This document shows positions 16,841 through 24,696 of a stretch of DNA of 47,388 nt, piece after piece. A program made the translations under genes and the position numbers. The stretch is from NCBI GenBank assembly GCA_035395685.1, contig DAOPBR010000021.1:1-47388 (forward strand), read 5' to 3'. The notes beneath the pieces were generated by a model. That model saw only the letters and a program-made list of their open reading frames with translations. It was not told where the DNA came from and did not search any database. Each line of letters begins with the position of its first letter. The stretch's first letter is position 1. This DNA comes from JAKJGA01 sp029554345 (lineage in GTDB: Bacteria; Spirochaetota; UBA4802; JAFGJZ01).

Positions 16841-18925
16841 ATGTCAGAATCGGGAATTATTGAGATATTTCAGAACGAGGCCCGTGAGATTCTTGACAAT
16901 ATCGAGAATGATCTTGTTGTACTTGAAGAGACAAAATCAAGTGAAGTAGTAAACAGACTTTTCAGATATTATCATACTTTAAAAGGCAGTTCCGGTATTG
17001 CTGGTTTTACATCTATCAGCGAGTTCACTCACTCTCTGGAGTCGTGTCTTGATCTTGTCCGTTCCGGAAAAATTTCTATAACAGAAGATCTTATCAGCAT
17101 TCTTCTTCAAAGTACAGACTGGATCAGAGGAACTCTTTTTGAAGGCGGAATCGGTGAAAAGTATGATACTATTAAGAATGATATTTTCACAAGATTGGAA
17201 GTAATACGAAGCGGTGAGGCATTACCCGTTTCGGTTGTTGCAGATAAAATCAGATACTATAGAATAAAAGCCGCTTTTGCCGAGAATATTTTTGAATTCG
17301 GGATTGATCCTTTAATTGTAATGGAAGATCTTTTTGAAAGCGGGGAAGTTGTTGAAAATTTCGTCGACAGACGAAAACTTTCAATGCTTTCCAAGCTTGA
17401 TCCTGAAAAATGCTATTTTTCTTGGCGTGTTGTTGTAAAAACCGCAAAGTCAATAGATAAGATCAAAGAGGTTTTCCTTTTCGTTTTAGATAATAATGAA
17501 ATTATAATTGAAGATATTACTTCCGAATATGTTGAAAATCTTGATGAAAAACGCGGTGAAAAAAAATTAGGCGATATTCTCGTTAATAAGGGTATTGTAA
17601 CTGAAAGAGAACTTGAAGATGTTTTAAACGAACAGCAGAAAGAGAATAAAAAGATCGGCGAGATAATTGTCGAGAAAGGATTTGCCACTCCAAAAGATTT
17701 GAATACAGCTCTTGGGATTCAGGATGATATAAAGAAAAAAATCGAATCTAATACGGTTCGAGTCGATACCATGAAGCTTGATAATCTTATGAATCTACTC
17801 GGAGAGATTGTTATAGGTCAGGCCTCTTTAAACAGAATATCTGAAGCTCTCGATGAAGAACAGGGTTACAGACTTAAAAATGCTCTTTACGGTCTTGACC
17901 GCATAACTAGAGAGTTTCAGGAACAGATTATGTCAATACGGATGATTCCGATAGGTCCGACATTTGACCAATTTAAACGTTTTGTACGTGATATGTCAAA
18001 ACAGATTGGAAAAGACATTCGTCTCGATATAAACGGCAAGGATACCGAGCTTGATAAAACAGTTATTGAACGGATAAGCGATCCTCTTAAGCATATGATT
18101 AGAAATTCCATCGACCATGGAATTGAAACTTCCGAGGAAAGAATGAATTGCGGAAAAGATTCGCAAAGCGTAATTTCACTTAATGCTTATCATCAGGAAG
18201 GAAGTGTTTTCATCGAAATAAAAGATGACGGAAGAGGATTGAATTACGAAAAAATAAGAGCGAAAGCTATTGCAAAAAATATAATTTCGAAAGATGATGA
18301 AGTTTCGGAAGAAAAGCTGAAATCTTTTATATTCCTTCCTGCATTTTCAACATCAGATTCGGTTTCTGATCTTTCCGGTCGCGGAGTCGGAATGGATGTT
18401 GTAAAAAGCAATATTGATGCGCTCCGCGGAACTATCGAAATTGATTCAATTAAAGGAAAAGGAACAACAGTCCGTATTAAACTTCCGCTCACTCTGGCTA
18501 TTATAGACGGTATGCTTTTCAGAGTCGGCAATTCAACCTATATAGTTCCTTTGCTGTCAATTGTTGAGTCAATCCAGCCGAAAAAGGATGATGTAAAAAC
18601 CATTAAAGGAAAAGGAGAAGTCGTTCTTGTAAGAGGAGAATATGTTTCATTAATACGGCTTTATGACTTTTTTTCAACATCAGCAGATCATACAAATCCA
18701 TGGGAATCATTGTTGATAATAGTTGAAACCAACGGTGAACGTCTTGCGCTTATGATCGATGATCTTATCGGTCAGCAGCAGATAGTTATTAAAAGTCTGG
18801 ATTCTTATATAACTCAAAGCAGCGCTATTTCGGGTGCGACAATACTCGGAGACGGTTCTGTTGCTTTGATAATTGATATTCACGGACTAATGAGCGGATT
18901 GAAGAACGAAAAGGTGATTGAATGA
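16841..18925 (+). CDS. cheA: Chemotaxis histidine kinase CheA with MshEN-like insert
   Basis: 694 residues. HPt domain with phosphorylated His45 in Tyr-Tyr-His-Thr-Leu-Lys-Gly, a P2-like domain at about 140-235, then an unusual insert at 242-294. The rest is standard: P3 dimerisation, P4 kinase (N box around His-Met-Ile-Arg-Asn-Ser-Ile-Asp-His-Gly, then Asp-Asp-Gly-Arg-Gly-Leu and Gly-Arg-Gly-Val-Gly-Met-Asp) and a C-terminal CheW-like P5. The insert has two 24-residue units, each with Gly at position 3, Gly at 10, Leu at 17 and 21 and Gln at 24, separated by 5 residues, as in the cyclic-di-GMP-binding MshEN domain. It should phosphorylate the CheY and CheB encoded downstream. The next gene overlaps by 4 bases. 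Confidence 0.95.
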   Translation: MSESGIIEIFQNEAREILDNIENDLVVLEETKSSEVVNRLFRYYHTLKGSSGIAGFTSISEFTHSLESCLDLVRSGKISITEDLISILLQSTDWIRGTLFEGGIGEKYDTIKNDIFTRLEVIRSGEALPVSVVADKIRYYRIKAAFAENIFEFGIDPLIVMEDLFESGEVVENFVDRRKLSMLSKLDPEKCYFSWRVVVKTAKSIDKIKEVFLFVLDNNEIIIEDITSEYVENLDEKRGEKKLGDILVNKGIVTERELEDVLNEQQKENKKIGEIIVEKGFATPKDLNTALGIQDDIKKKIESNTVRVDTMKLDNLMNLLGEIVIGQASLNRISEALDEEQGYRLKNALYGLDRITREFQEQIMSIRMIPIGPTFDQFKRFVRDMSKQIGKDIRLDINGKDTELDKTVIERISDPLKHMIRNSIDHGIETSEERMNCGKDSQSVISLNAYHQEGSVFIEIKDDGRGLNYEKIRAKAIAKNIISKDDEVSEEKLKSFIFLPAFSTSDSVSDLSGRGVGMDVVKSNIDALRGTIEIDSIKGKGTTVRIKLPLTLAIIDGMLFRVGNSTYIVPLLSIVESIQPKKDDVKTIKGKGEVVLVRGEYVSLIRLYDFFSTSADHTNPWESLLIIVETNGERLALMIDDLIGQQQIVIKSLDSYITQSSAISGATILGDGSVALIIDIHGLMSGLKNEKVIE
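17564..17722 (+). other. MshEN-like bipartite motif within cheA
   Basis: Encodes CheA residues 242-294. Unit I (242-265) fits the published MshEN pattern except Lys for the first Arg: Leu-Gly at 2-3, Leu-Val at 6-7, Gly at 10, Ile-Val at 11-12, Leu at 17 and 21, Gln at 24. The spacer is exactly 5 residues (266-270). Unit II (271-294) keeps Gly, Gly, Leu, Leu and Gln but has Lys-Ile-Gly at 1-3 and Phe-Ala at 11-12. In MshE and related ATPases the paired units bind cyclic di-GMP; binding here is inferred. Confidence 0.75.
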
Positions 18926-19191
18926 AAGAATTATTTTTTTCCAAAGACGCAGGTATTAAAAATATCAAACAGCTTAAAAATGATATTCTGAGCGCTATTG
19001 AAGAAGATTCCGAAGTTATTCTTAATCTTTCAAATCAGCGGAGACTTGATTTGTCCTCTGTTCAGGTCATATGTTCTGCAAGGATTGAGGCTAAACAAAG
19101 AAAGAAAATATTCAAGGTATCGGGAATGAATAATGAAATTATTAAACAATTTGAAATATGCGGGTATATGAAAAAGGGAGGAGAAAAATGA
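18922..19191 (+). CDS. STAS-domain protein of the chemotaxis operon
   Basis: 89 residues, overlapping cheA and cheY by 4 bases each, so tightly coupled. The sequence covers one STAS domain: a Val-Ile-Leu-Asn-Leu-Ser strand, Leu-Asp-Leu-Ser-Ser-Val-Gln-Val-Ile-Cys, a helix, Phe-Lys-Val-Ser-Gly strand and a closing helix. The serine pair after the Leu-Asp motif sits where anti-sigma antagonists are phosphorylated. STAS proteins occur in some chemotaxis operons, where their role is poorly defined. Cytoplasmic. It may bind CheA, the receptor array or a kinase encoded elsewhere. Confidence 0.85.
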   Translation: MKELFFSKDAGIKNIKQLKNDILSAIEEDSEVILNLSNQRRLDLSSVQVICSARIEAKQRKKIFKVSGMNNEIIKQFEICGYMKKGGEK

Positions 19192-19559
19192 AAACAATAC
19201 TTGTAATAGATGATTCGCCTACAATCCGGGCCAGTGTGGAATTTGCTGTTAAGCCGATCGGCATGGAAGTAAAGCAGGCTGAAAACGGCAAAAAGGGGCT
19301 TGAAGCCTTCTCTTCGCTTAATTCATCAGGCGCAGAACTGGGGCTTGTAATAGTTGATGTAAACATGCCTGAAATGGATGGAATAACATTTATAAAAGAA
19401 TTCCGCAAATCGGATAAATTTACACCTGTTCTGGTTTTAACTACCGAATCAGAAGAAGACAAAATAAAAGAAGGAAAATGTGTAGGCGCCTCAGGTTGGA
19501 TGATTAAACCGTTTAAACCTGCTGATTTGGTAGCCGTGGTTGAAAAACTGGTTAGATAG
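19188..19559 (+). CDS. cheY: Response regulator CheY
   Basis: 123 residues, single receiver domain. Start set at ATG 19188: it follows GGGAGG with good spacing, gives the usual Met-Lys-Thr-Ile-Leu-Val-Ile-Asp-Asp opening and overlaps the STAS stop. Acidic pair Asp-Asp near residues 8-9, phosphorylation site Asp57 in Val-Asp-Val-Asn-Met-Pro, switch Thr in Leu-Thr-Thr-Glu-Ser, and Lys in Ile-Lys-Pro-Phe. It should carry the CheA phosphate to the flagellar switch. Position directly in the operon supports the CheY name over a generic receiver. Confidence 0.92.
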   Translation: MKTILVIDDSPTIRASVEFAVKPIGMEVKQAENGKKGLEAFSSLNSSGAELGLVIVDVNMPEMDGITFIKEFRKSDKFTPVLVLTTESEEDKIKEGKCVGASGWMIKPFKPADLVAVVEKLVR

Positions 19560-19571
19560 GAGGAATGAGAA

Positions 19572-20063
19572 ATGGACAAGGACAATAAAGAAAAAATTTC
19601 ACTTGGAGAAGAAAATCAGTTTGTTACATTTATGATAGGATCAGAAACCTATGGCGTAGAGGTTTTAAAAGTAAAGGAAATTCTTGGCATGACAGAGATT
19701 ACCCATGTGCCGAATTCTCTTTCTTTTATGCGCGGAGTAATAAATCTTAGAGGTGCAGTTGTTCCTGTTGTAGATATGAGACTGAAGTTTCAGCTTCAGG
19801 AAAAAGAATATGATACCTTTACTGTTATAATAATTGTTGAAGTGCGTGAACGTCTGATCGGAATGATTGTAGATACAGTTTCTGATGTTGCGTCTATTCC
19901 TGTAAGTACCATTCAGAATACACCGCATTTTACTTCAAAAATTGAAACTGATTTTATAAAAGGGATCGGACAAATCGAATCTCTTCTTGTTATAATTCTG
20001 GATGTTGATAAAATTCTTAATCATGAAGAATTTAAAAAAATTGAAGAAGACAAAACAGCCTGA
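19572..20063 (+). CDS. cheW: Chemotaxis coupling protein CheW
   Basis: 163 residues. A charged N-terminal extension of about 15 residues is followed by the CheW fold: Gln-Phe-Val-Thr-Phe-Met-Ile-Gly near the start, Tyr-Gly-Val-Glu-Val-Leu-Lys-Val-Lys-Glu-Ile, then the conserved Pro-Asn-Ser-Leu-Ser-Phe-Met-Arg-Gly-Val-Ile-Asn-Leu-Arg-Gly centre. It links receptors to CheA in the signalling array. A GGAGG lies 12-13 bases after cheY; the next gene begins at its stop (one-base overlap). Confidence 0.95.
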   Translation: MDKDNKEKISLGEENQFVTFMIGSETYGVEVLKVKEILGMTEITHVPNSLSFMRGVINLRGAVVPVVDMRLKFQLQEKEYDTFTVIIIVEVRERLIGMIVDTVSDVASIPVSTIQNTPHFTSKIETDFIKGIGQIESLLVIILDVDKILNHEEFKKIEEDKTA

Positions 20064-20647
20064 TGATTAAGACGGACAATTATAGAGAGGGTCTTCCTCT
20101 TTATGTCATTTATCCGGGTGAGCATTTTTTTACAGATCAAAGGTGCTATTTTAATACTGTTTCGGGCTCCTGTCTCGTGATATGTCTTTATGATCCAGAT
20201 TTGAAAATAGGCGGTATGGGACATTTCATTGTTCCGGGTACTCTGGGTACGGAAGGAATTTATGCCGATGAAATCGCTGAACATGGAATATATAACATAG
20301 AACTTCTCGTTGCGAATTTTGTTAAAAGAGGTGTAGACCGGCGTTCTCTTAAAGCGAAAATATTCGGAGCCGGATATGTTTCGGGTGGAGCAGTAAGCGG
20401 AGTCGTTAAGAGTAATATCCGTTTTATTCATGAATATCTTCAGCGTGAATCCATTGAATTAATGGCTGAAGATCTTGGCGGAAATTTCAGAAGATATCTG
20501 CTTTTTAAGCCGCACACGGGTGAGGCTTTCCGTAAAACACTGATCAATAATGATTCCAATTCGGAGTTTGTCAGATTGGAAAAAGAATATATAGATTCGG
20601 CATTCAGAAATAAAGAAATTAAAACTAATTATTTGCTGTTTGAGTGA
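20063..20647 (+). CDS. cheD: Chemotaxis receptor deamidase CheD, copy 1
   Basis: 194 residues, ATG overlapping the cheW stop by one base. CheD enzymes deamidate receptor glutamines. Motifs: Tyr-Pro-Gly-Glu near the start, the catalytic Cys in Ser-Gly-Ser-Cys followed by Cys-Leu-Tyr-Asp-Pro, the catalytic His in Gly-Gly-Met-Gly-His-Phe, and a Lys-Ala-Lys-Ile-Phe-Gly-Ala-Gly centre. The usual Leu-Gly-Ser-Cys is Ser-Gly-Ser-Cys here, and the protein has about 20 extra C-terminal residues compared with copy 2 at 21496. Both active-site residues are kept. The two copies are diverged, not a recent duplication. Confidence 0.88.
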   Translation: MIKTDNYREGLPLYVIYPGEHFFTDQRCYFNTVSGSCLVICLYDPDLKIGGMGHFIVPGTLGTEGIYADEIAEHGIYNIELLVANFVKRGVDRRSLKAKIFGAGYVSGGAVSGVVKSNIRFIHEYLQRESIELMAEDLGGNFRRYLLFKPHTGEAFRKTLINNDSNSEFVRLEKEYIDSAFRNKEIKTNYLLFE

Positions 20648-20649
20648 TT

Positions 20650-21465
20650 ATGAGTTTAATTTACGAATTAACAGAAGATCAGTTTGAATTTTTAAGTGAA
20701 ATTGTGTTTCGTGAAAGCAGAATCAAGCTTTCAATGAATAAAAAAGCGCTTCTTCAGTCCAGAGTGATGAGGAGAATGCGCATTCTTAATTTATCTAATT
20801 ATAATGAATATATTGATTACCTGAATTCTAATTATAAAACAGAAATAGTTGAATTTATTAATGCTGTTACCACTAACAAAACTGAATTTTTCAGAGAAGG
20901 ATTTCACTTCGATTATTTAAGAGATATTGTTTTTCCGTCTTTAGAATTTTCGGATGAGATACGAATTTGGAGCGCAGGATGTTCGACTGGCGAGGAGCCG
21001 TATTCTATCGCGATTACAGCTTGCGAATATTTTGAAGGAAGAGTTAATCCGGTAAAAATACTTGCTACAGATATTGATACAAATGTTTTATCAACAGCTT
21101 CTGAAGGAATATATAAAGCAGATCAGGTTGCTGTAATGGAAACAGAACTGCTTAAAAAGTACTTTCTACGCGGAAAAAATGATAATAAAAATCTTTTTAA
21201 AGCTAAAGATAGTCTTAAAAAAATGATACATTTTGCAAGATTAAATCTTCTTGATGAAATATATCCGATGAAAAAAAAATTTCATGTCATTTTCTGCCGA
21301 AATGTCGTGATATATTTTGATAAAGAAACCCAGAAAATATTATTTCAGAAGTTTTACAATTATATTGCAGATTCAGGCTATTTGTTCATCGGTCATTCTG
21401 AAAATATAACAAATTTCAATTTACGTTTCAGTAATATCGGAAGGACTCTGTATAAAAAAGATTGA
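20650..21465 (+). CDS. cheR: Chemotaxis receptor methyltransferase CheR
   Basis: 271 residues from ATG 20650; a GTG at 20644 overlapping the cheD stop would add two residues, and neither has a clear ribosome binding site. It methylates receptor glutamates using S-adenosylmethionine. The N-terminal helical domain (about 1-75) leads to Asn-Lys-Thr-Glu-Phe-Phe-Arg, the SAM loop Ser-Ala-Gly-Cys-Ser-Thr-Gly-Glu-Glu-Pro-Tyr and Cys-Arg-Asn-Val-Val-Ile-Tyr-Phe-Asp. The beta-subdomain stretch after Tyr-Phe-Leu-Arg-Gly appears as long as in pentapeptide-binding CheR proteins, which would suit the receptor tail seen in the MCP. Confidence 0.95.
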   Translation: MSLIYELTEDQFEFLSEIVFRESRIKLSMNKKALLQSRVMRRMRILNLSNYNEYIDYLNSNYKTEIVEFINAVTTNKTEFFREGFHFDYLRDIVFPSLEFSDEIRIWSAGCSTGEEPYSIAITACEYFEGRVNPVKILATDIDTNVLSTASEGIYKADQVAVMETELLKKYFLRGKNDNKNLFKAKDSLKKMIHFARLNLLDEIYPMKKKFHVIFCRNVVIYFDKETQKILFQKFYNYIADSGYLFIGHSENITNFNLRFSNIGRTLYKKD

Positions 21466-21495
21466 ATATTTTTGAATTCGGAAGTATTGTAAAAC

Positions 21496-22014
21496 ATGCA
21501 CGAAGGAAGAAAATACGGAAAACCCATGATGATAATTTATCCAGGGGAATTTTATGTCAGCACGAAAGACGAATATATTGCGACTGTATTAGGATCGTGT
21601 ATTTCTGTTTGCCTACATGACTCAGAAACTAGAATTTCAGGAATGAATCATTTTATGCTTCCCGGAAAAATAACCGAGAAAGACCGTTTTATCAAAGATG
21701 AAATATCTTCACGTTACGGTATCAGTGCAATAAAAAACTTAATAGAATCAATGTACCGTAACGGTGCTATGAAAAAAAATCTAAAAGCCAAAATTTTCGG
21801 CGGCGGAAATGTTATTGATTTAAACAGACCTCAAGGTCCAGTCGCCGAAGGAAACATACGTCTTGCGAGAATAATGGTGGAACTTGAAGATATTCCGATT
21901 GTTCTTGAAGATATAGGCGGAAAAGCAACAAGAAAGATAATAATGGAGGCTCAGACCGGCAAGGTCTTTTTAAGAAGAATGGGGAAAAATGAAAAAGGGG
22001 ATGAGGACTTATGA
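21496..22014 (+). CDS. cheD: Chemotaxis receptor deamidase CheD, copy 2
   Basis: 172 residues. Closer to the family norm than copy 1: Tyr-Pro-Gly-Glu, the catalytic Cys in Val-Leu-Gly-Ser-Cys, His in Gly-Met-Asn-His-Phe-Met-Leu-Pro-Gly, and Lys-Ala-Lys-Ile-Phe-Gly-Gly-Gly-Asn. It follows cheR after a 30-base gap, and cheB starts inside its stop (4-base overlap). Two CheD copies flanking CheR in one operon is uncommon; they may act on different receptors or on CheC-type phosphatases not seen here. Confidence 0.93.
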   Translation: MHEGRKYGKPMMIIYPGEFYVSTKDEYIATVLGSCISVCLHDSETRISGMNHFMLPGKITEKDRFIKDEISSRYGISAIKNLIESMYRNGAMKKNLKAKIFGGGNVIDLNRPQGPVAEGNIRLARIMVELEDIPIVLEDIGGKATRKIIMEAQTGKVFLRRMGKNEKGDEDL

Positions 22015-23048
22015 GCAAAACAAAAGTTCTGATTGTAGATGATTCTGCTGTTGTAAGAAAATTTATGACAGATGCCCTTAAGGATGTTCCAGATATTGAG
22101 GTTGTCGGTACTGCAATGGATCCTTTTATAGCAGCCGATAAAATAAAGACTTTGCAGCCTGATGTTATAACGCTTGATATTGAAATGCCACGTATGGATG
22201 GGCTTACATTTCTTCAGAAACTAATGATGATTAAACCTATGCCAGTAATCATGGTGAGTTCTCTTACAGACAGAGGAGCAAGTGAAACAATACGTGCATT
22301 AGAATACGGTGCAATTGATTTTGTCTTGAAACCAAAAGCAGAAGAAACAGGAAAGTCATGGGATGATTTCAGAGAGAGGTTAATAGAGAAAATTGAAACA
22401 GCAAAACATCTTTCAATTAAACAGCGGAAAGTTAAAGAAAGAACAGTTGTTTCAAAAGACAATGCTCAATCTCTTCTGGAAAATAGTAATTCCGTATATG
22501 TGATAGGTGCTTCAACCGGAGGAACCGAGGTTATTGAAGAAATTCTAACCAGCATGAATTCTGATTTTCCAGGTATAGTTGTAACTCAGCACATGCCGCC
22601 TAAATTTACCGAAGCATTTGCAAACAGAATGAATTCATTCGCTGAAATATTCATAAAGGAGGCATCCGACGGTGATCGTGTAAAAAAAGGCAGTGCGCTA
22701 ATCGCTCCTGGCGGTATGCAGATGCTCCTCAGAAAAGATTCTTCAGGATATTTCGTTGAAGTTAATGATGATCCGCCGAAAAATAGACATAAACCTTCCG
22801 TTGATATTCTTTTTTCATCAGCTGCAGCTGCTGCGGGAGAAAATGCAACCGGAATAATCCTTACCGGAATGGGAGCTGATGGTGCATCTGGACTTCTTGA
22901 GATGATGCAGGCGGGTGCTGATACTATAGCTCAGGATGAAGCGTCCTGTGTTGTTTTCGGTATGCCAAGAGAAGCCATCCGGCTAGGCGGAGTACAGAGA
23001 ATAATGAATATTGAAAGTATAATAAGCTACATGAAGGGAAAAGAATAA
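22011..23048 (+). CDS. cheB: Chemotaxis protein-glutamate methylesterase CheB
   Basis: 345 residues, 4-base overlap with the second cheD. N-terminal receiver with phosphorylation site Asp56 in Leu-Asp-Ile-Glu-Met-Pro, a linker at about 125-160, then the methylesterase with catalytic triad Ser168 (Gly-Ala-Ser-Thr-Gly-Gly), His194 (Thr-Gln-His-Met-Pro) and Asp290 (Gly-Met-Gly-Ala-Asp-Gly). It removes receptor methyl groups and may also deamidate glutamines. Last gene of the operon; its stop directly abuts an opposing STAS gene. Confidence 0.96.
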   Translation: MSKTKVLIVDDSAVVRKFMTDALKDVPDIEVVGTAMDPFIAADKIKTLQPDVITLDIEMPRMDGLTFLQKLMMIKPMPVIMVSSLTDRGASETIRALEYGAIDFVLKPKAEETGKSWDDFRERLIEKIETAKHLSIKQRKVKERTVVSKDNAQSLLENSNSVYVIGASTGGTEVIEEILTSMNSDFPGIVVTQHMPPKFTEAFANRMNSFAEIFIKEASDGDRVKKGSALIAPGGMQMLLRKDSSGYFVEVNDDPPKNRHKPSVDILFSSAAAAAGENATGIILTGMGADGASGLLEMMQAGADTIAQDEASCVVFGMPREAIRLGGVQRIMNIESIISYMKGKE

Positions 23049-23360
23049 TCATTCAGTAACTTCAGTATTTATATCAATTTCAAAAAATTGTGAAAGCATT
23101 GCATTATCAAATATTTTTTTTAGAGAAGAATTTATAGCCGAAATCTTAAAGTCAATTTTTATATCGACCAGTTCTTTCTTCTTCCACATCATAAAGCCCA
23201 TCATCTCGGAAGGAAGATAAACGGTTTTACTAAGGTCAATGCTGATACTTTTTGTACCGGATTGAATAAGAGTAATGACAGCTCTTTCGAAGTGCATTTT
23301 ATCATCAAGAGTGGCTCTTTTACTGTCTACGATGATTATGTTCCCGTTAAGAATTATCAT
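23049..23360 (-). CDS. STAS-domain protein
   Basis: 103 residues on the minus strand, end to end with cheB. A good AGGAG precedes the ATG at 23360. One STAS-like domain: strand Ile-Ile-Leu-Asn-Gly-Asn-Ile-Ile-Ile-Val-Asp, a helix, Ser-Ile-Ser-Ile-Asp-Leu-Ser, a Leu-Pro-Ser-Glu-Met-Met-Gly-Phe segment where antagonists carry the phosphorylated Ser, and a strand of Ile-Ser-Ala-Ile-Asn before the last helix. No kinase or sigma gene sits beside it. Likely part of partner switching, possibly linked to the chemotaxis cluster by position. Confidence 0.8.
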   Translation of the reverse strand: MIILNGNIIIVDSKRATLDDKMHFERAVITLIQSGTKSISIDLSKTVYLPSEMMGFMMWKKKELVDIKIDFKISAINSSLKKIFDNAMLSQFFEIDINTEVTE

Positions 23361-23558
23361 TCAGCTCTCCTGTTATAGTCGAAATCAAAATCACATAATT
23401 GTCAATTAAAATTGAAACTTTATTGTTTAACCTGCGGTAACAATCATATTAATTAATGTTTATTGTTTCCCGGAAGTTGATGAATTAAAATTCGTTTGAC
23501 TTATAGCGTATAAGTGTTAGAATAATCATCCGATTACATTGTCCGAGAGGGTTGTTTT
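23361..23558. other. Divergent intergenic region
   Basis: About 200 bases between the opposing STAS and beta-barrel genes. It contains the plus-strand promoter listed next and, on the minus strand, a TTGACA near 23401 without a well-spaced -10. No structured RNA seen. Confidence 0.5.
23496..23523 (+). promoter_or_regulatory. Sigma70-type promoter of the small beta-barrel gene
   Basis: TTGACT (23496-23501), a 16-base spacer and TAGAAT (23518-23523), about 30 bases upstream of the ATG at 23559. Confidence 0.7.
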
Positions 23559-24140
23559 ATGAAAAGATATTTTTTGATACTTTTGATGATTTTTCCGGTA
23601 TCTGCATACTCACGTTGGAGTCTTAACCCGGAAATTGCTTATATTTCAACCGGAGATTCTCTTTCTCCTTTTATGCTTGGAGCTTCAATTGAAACAGATT
23701 TAATGAAAAATTTATCTCTCGGATACAGGTTCGGTAAGGCTTCAGAAACCAAAAATGCGGAAACGCCTAATGAAGAAAAGATTGATTTTATGATAAACAT
23801 GTTCTACGTGCAGTACAGACATCAGATTAAAAATTTACCTCTTTACGGCTACGGTGAATTCGGAGCTGGTTATTCGAATGCAAAAGTCACTGATCGATGG
23901 AGTTCGACTGATACAGCTTCTTATGAAAAAAAAGACCGTGGTCCTATACTTTCATTAAGAGCCGGTACTGTATATGATTTCTCTCAGAATATTTCCCTTT
24001 TTGCGGGTTTGGGATGGCATAAGTCAATATATTCAGGAAGTCTTGATGCGACAGGAAAATCAATAAGCGGATATCAGCTGTTTTTTGGCGTAAAATTTAA
24101 TATTTTCGGTTCCAATAACGAGATGGAGTCAAGATACTGA
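23559..24140 (+). CDS. Small outer-membrane beta-barrel protein
   Basis: 193 residues. Signal peptide at about 1-18 (Met-Lys-Arg start, hydrophobic core, ends Ser-Ala-Tyr-Ser). The mature part alternates polar and hydrophobic residues with many Tyr, Gly and Phe, and closes with a Phe-Phe-Gly-Val-Lys-Phe-Asn strand, as in eight-stranded OmpX/OmpW-like barrels. An exact family cannot be named. It has its own promoter and stands alone. Ribosome binding site GAGAGGG at about 23544. Confidence 0.75.
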   Translation: MKRYFLILLMIFPVSAYSRWSLNPEIAYISTGDSLSPFMLGASIETDLMKNLSLGYRFGKASETKNAETPNEEKIDFMINMFYVQYRHQIKNLPLYGYGEFGAGYSNAKVTDRWSSTDTASYEKKDRGPILSLRAGTVYDFSQNISLFAGLGWHKSIYSGSLDATGKSISGYQLFFGVKFNIFGSNNEMESRY

Positions 24141-24237
24141 TTTATTGATCATGGCTTATTCATCTACAGTTTTAATTTAAAATTTTCTTTACACTGCAGT
24201 CACGTTAATAATTCTGTCATTAAGCGGAGTTTTTTTA

Positions 24238-24696
24238 ATGTTAGACGGCAAATATGTTTTTTCAGATATTCTGGAAAAGAGAGTTAAGCGCGGCGGAAAA
24301 ATATTTATTCTTATAGCAATTCTAGGAGCAGTTAATTCATTTATTGTTAATTATACCGACGGTTATGCAAACCTCTTCATCGGATTGGGTTTTGTTCAAT
24401 TATCAGATGGGCTCAGTCAGCATCTTAAGTATTATTATAACGGTGTACTTCCTCTTTCGATAACATTTAATATTCTGTTCATTTCAATTTTTTTAATAAT
24501 TGCAGTACGTGTAATGAACCATAGTTTCCGCTTTTTTATATTCGGTATGATTCTTTATTTCGTTGATTCCGTGATATTTCTTGCATACCTTGAAGGGAAA
24601 AGCTTTTTCTTTCATATGCTGATAATGTCATTTCTCCTATATTATGGTTTTTGGCTTTTTCAATTGAAAAGAAAGGAAAAAGAAATTACAAAATGA
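24238..24696 (+). CDS. Hypothetical polytopic membrane protein upstream of bioB
   Basis: 152 residues, four or five membrane helices with short loops and a Lys/Glu-rich C-terminal tail. The N-terminal 20 residues are polar and cytoplasmic (Asp-Ile-Leu-Glu-Lys-Arg-Val-Lys-Arg). Its stop overlaps the start of bioB by 4 bases, so the pair is co-transcribed and coupled. A biotin-uptake role is conceivable by position, but the sequence does not show a BioY signature. No family recognised. Confidence 0.65.
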   Translation: MLDGKYVFSDILEKRVKRGGKIFILIAILGAVNSFIVNYTDGYANLFIGLGFVQLSDGLSQHLKYYYNGVLPLSITFNILFISIFLIIAVRVMNHSFRFFIFGMILYFVDSVIFLAYLEGKSFFFHMLIMSFLLYYGFWLFQLKRKEKEITK

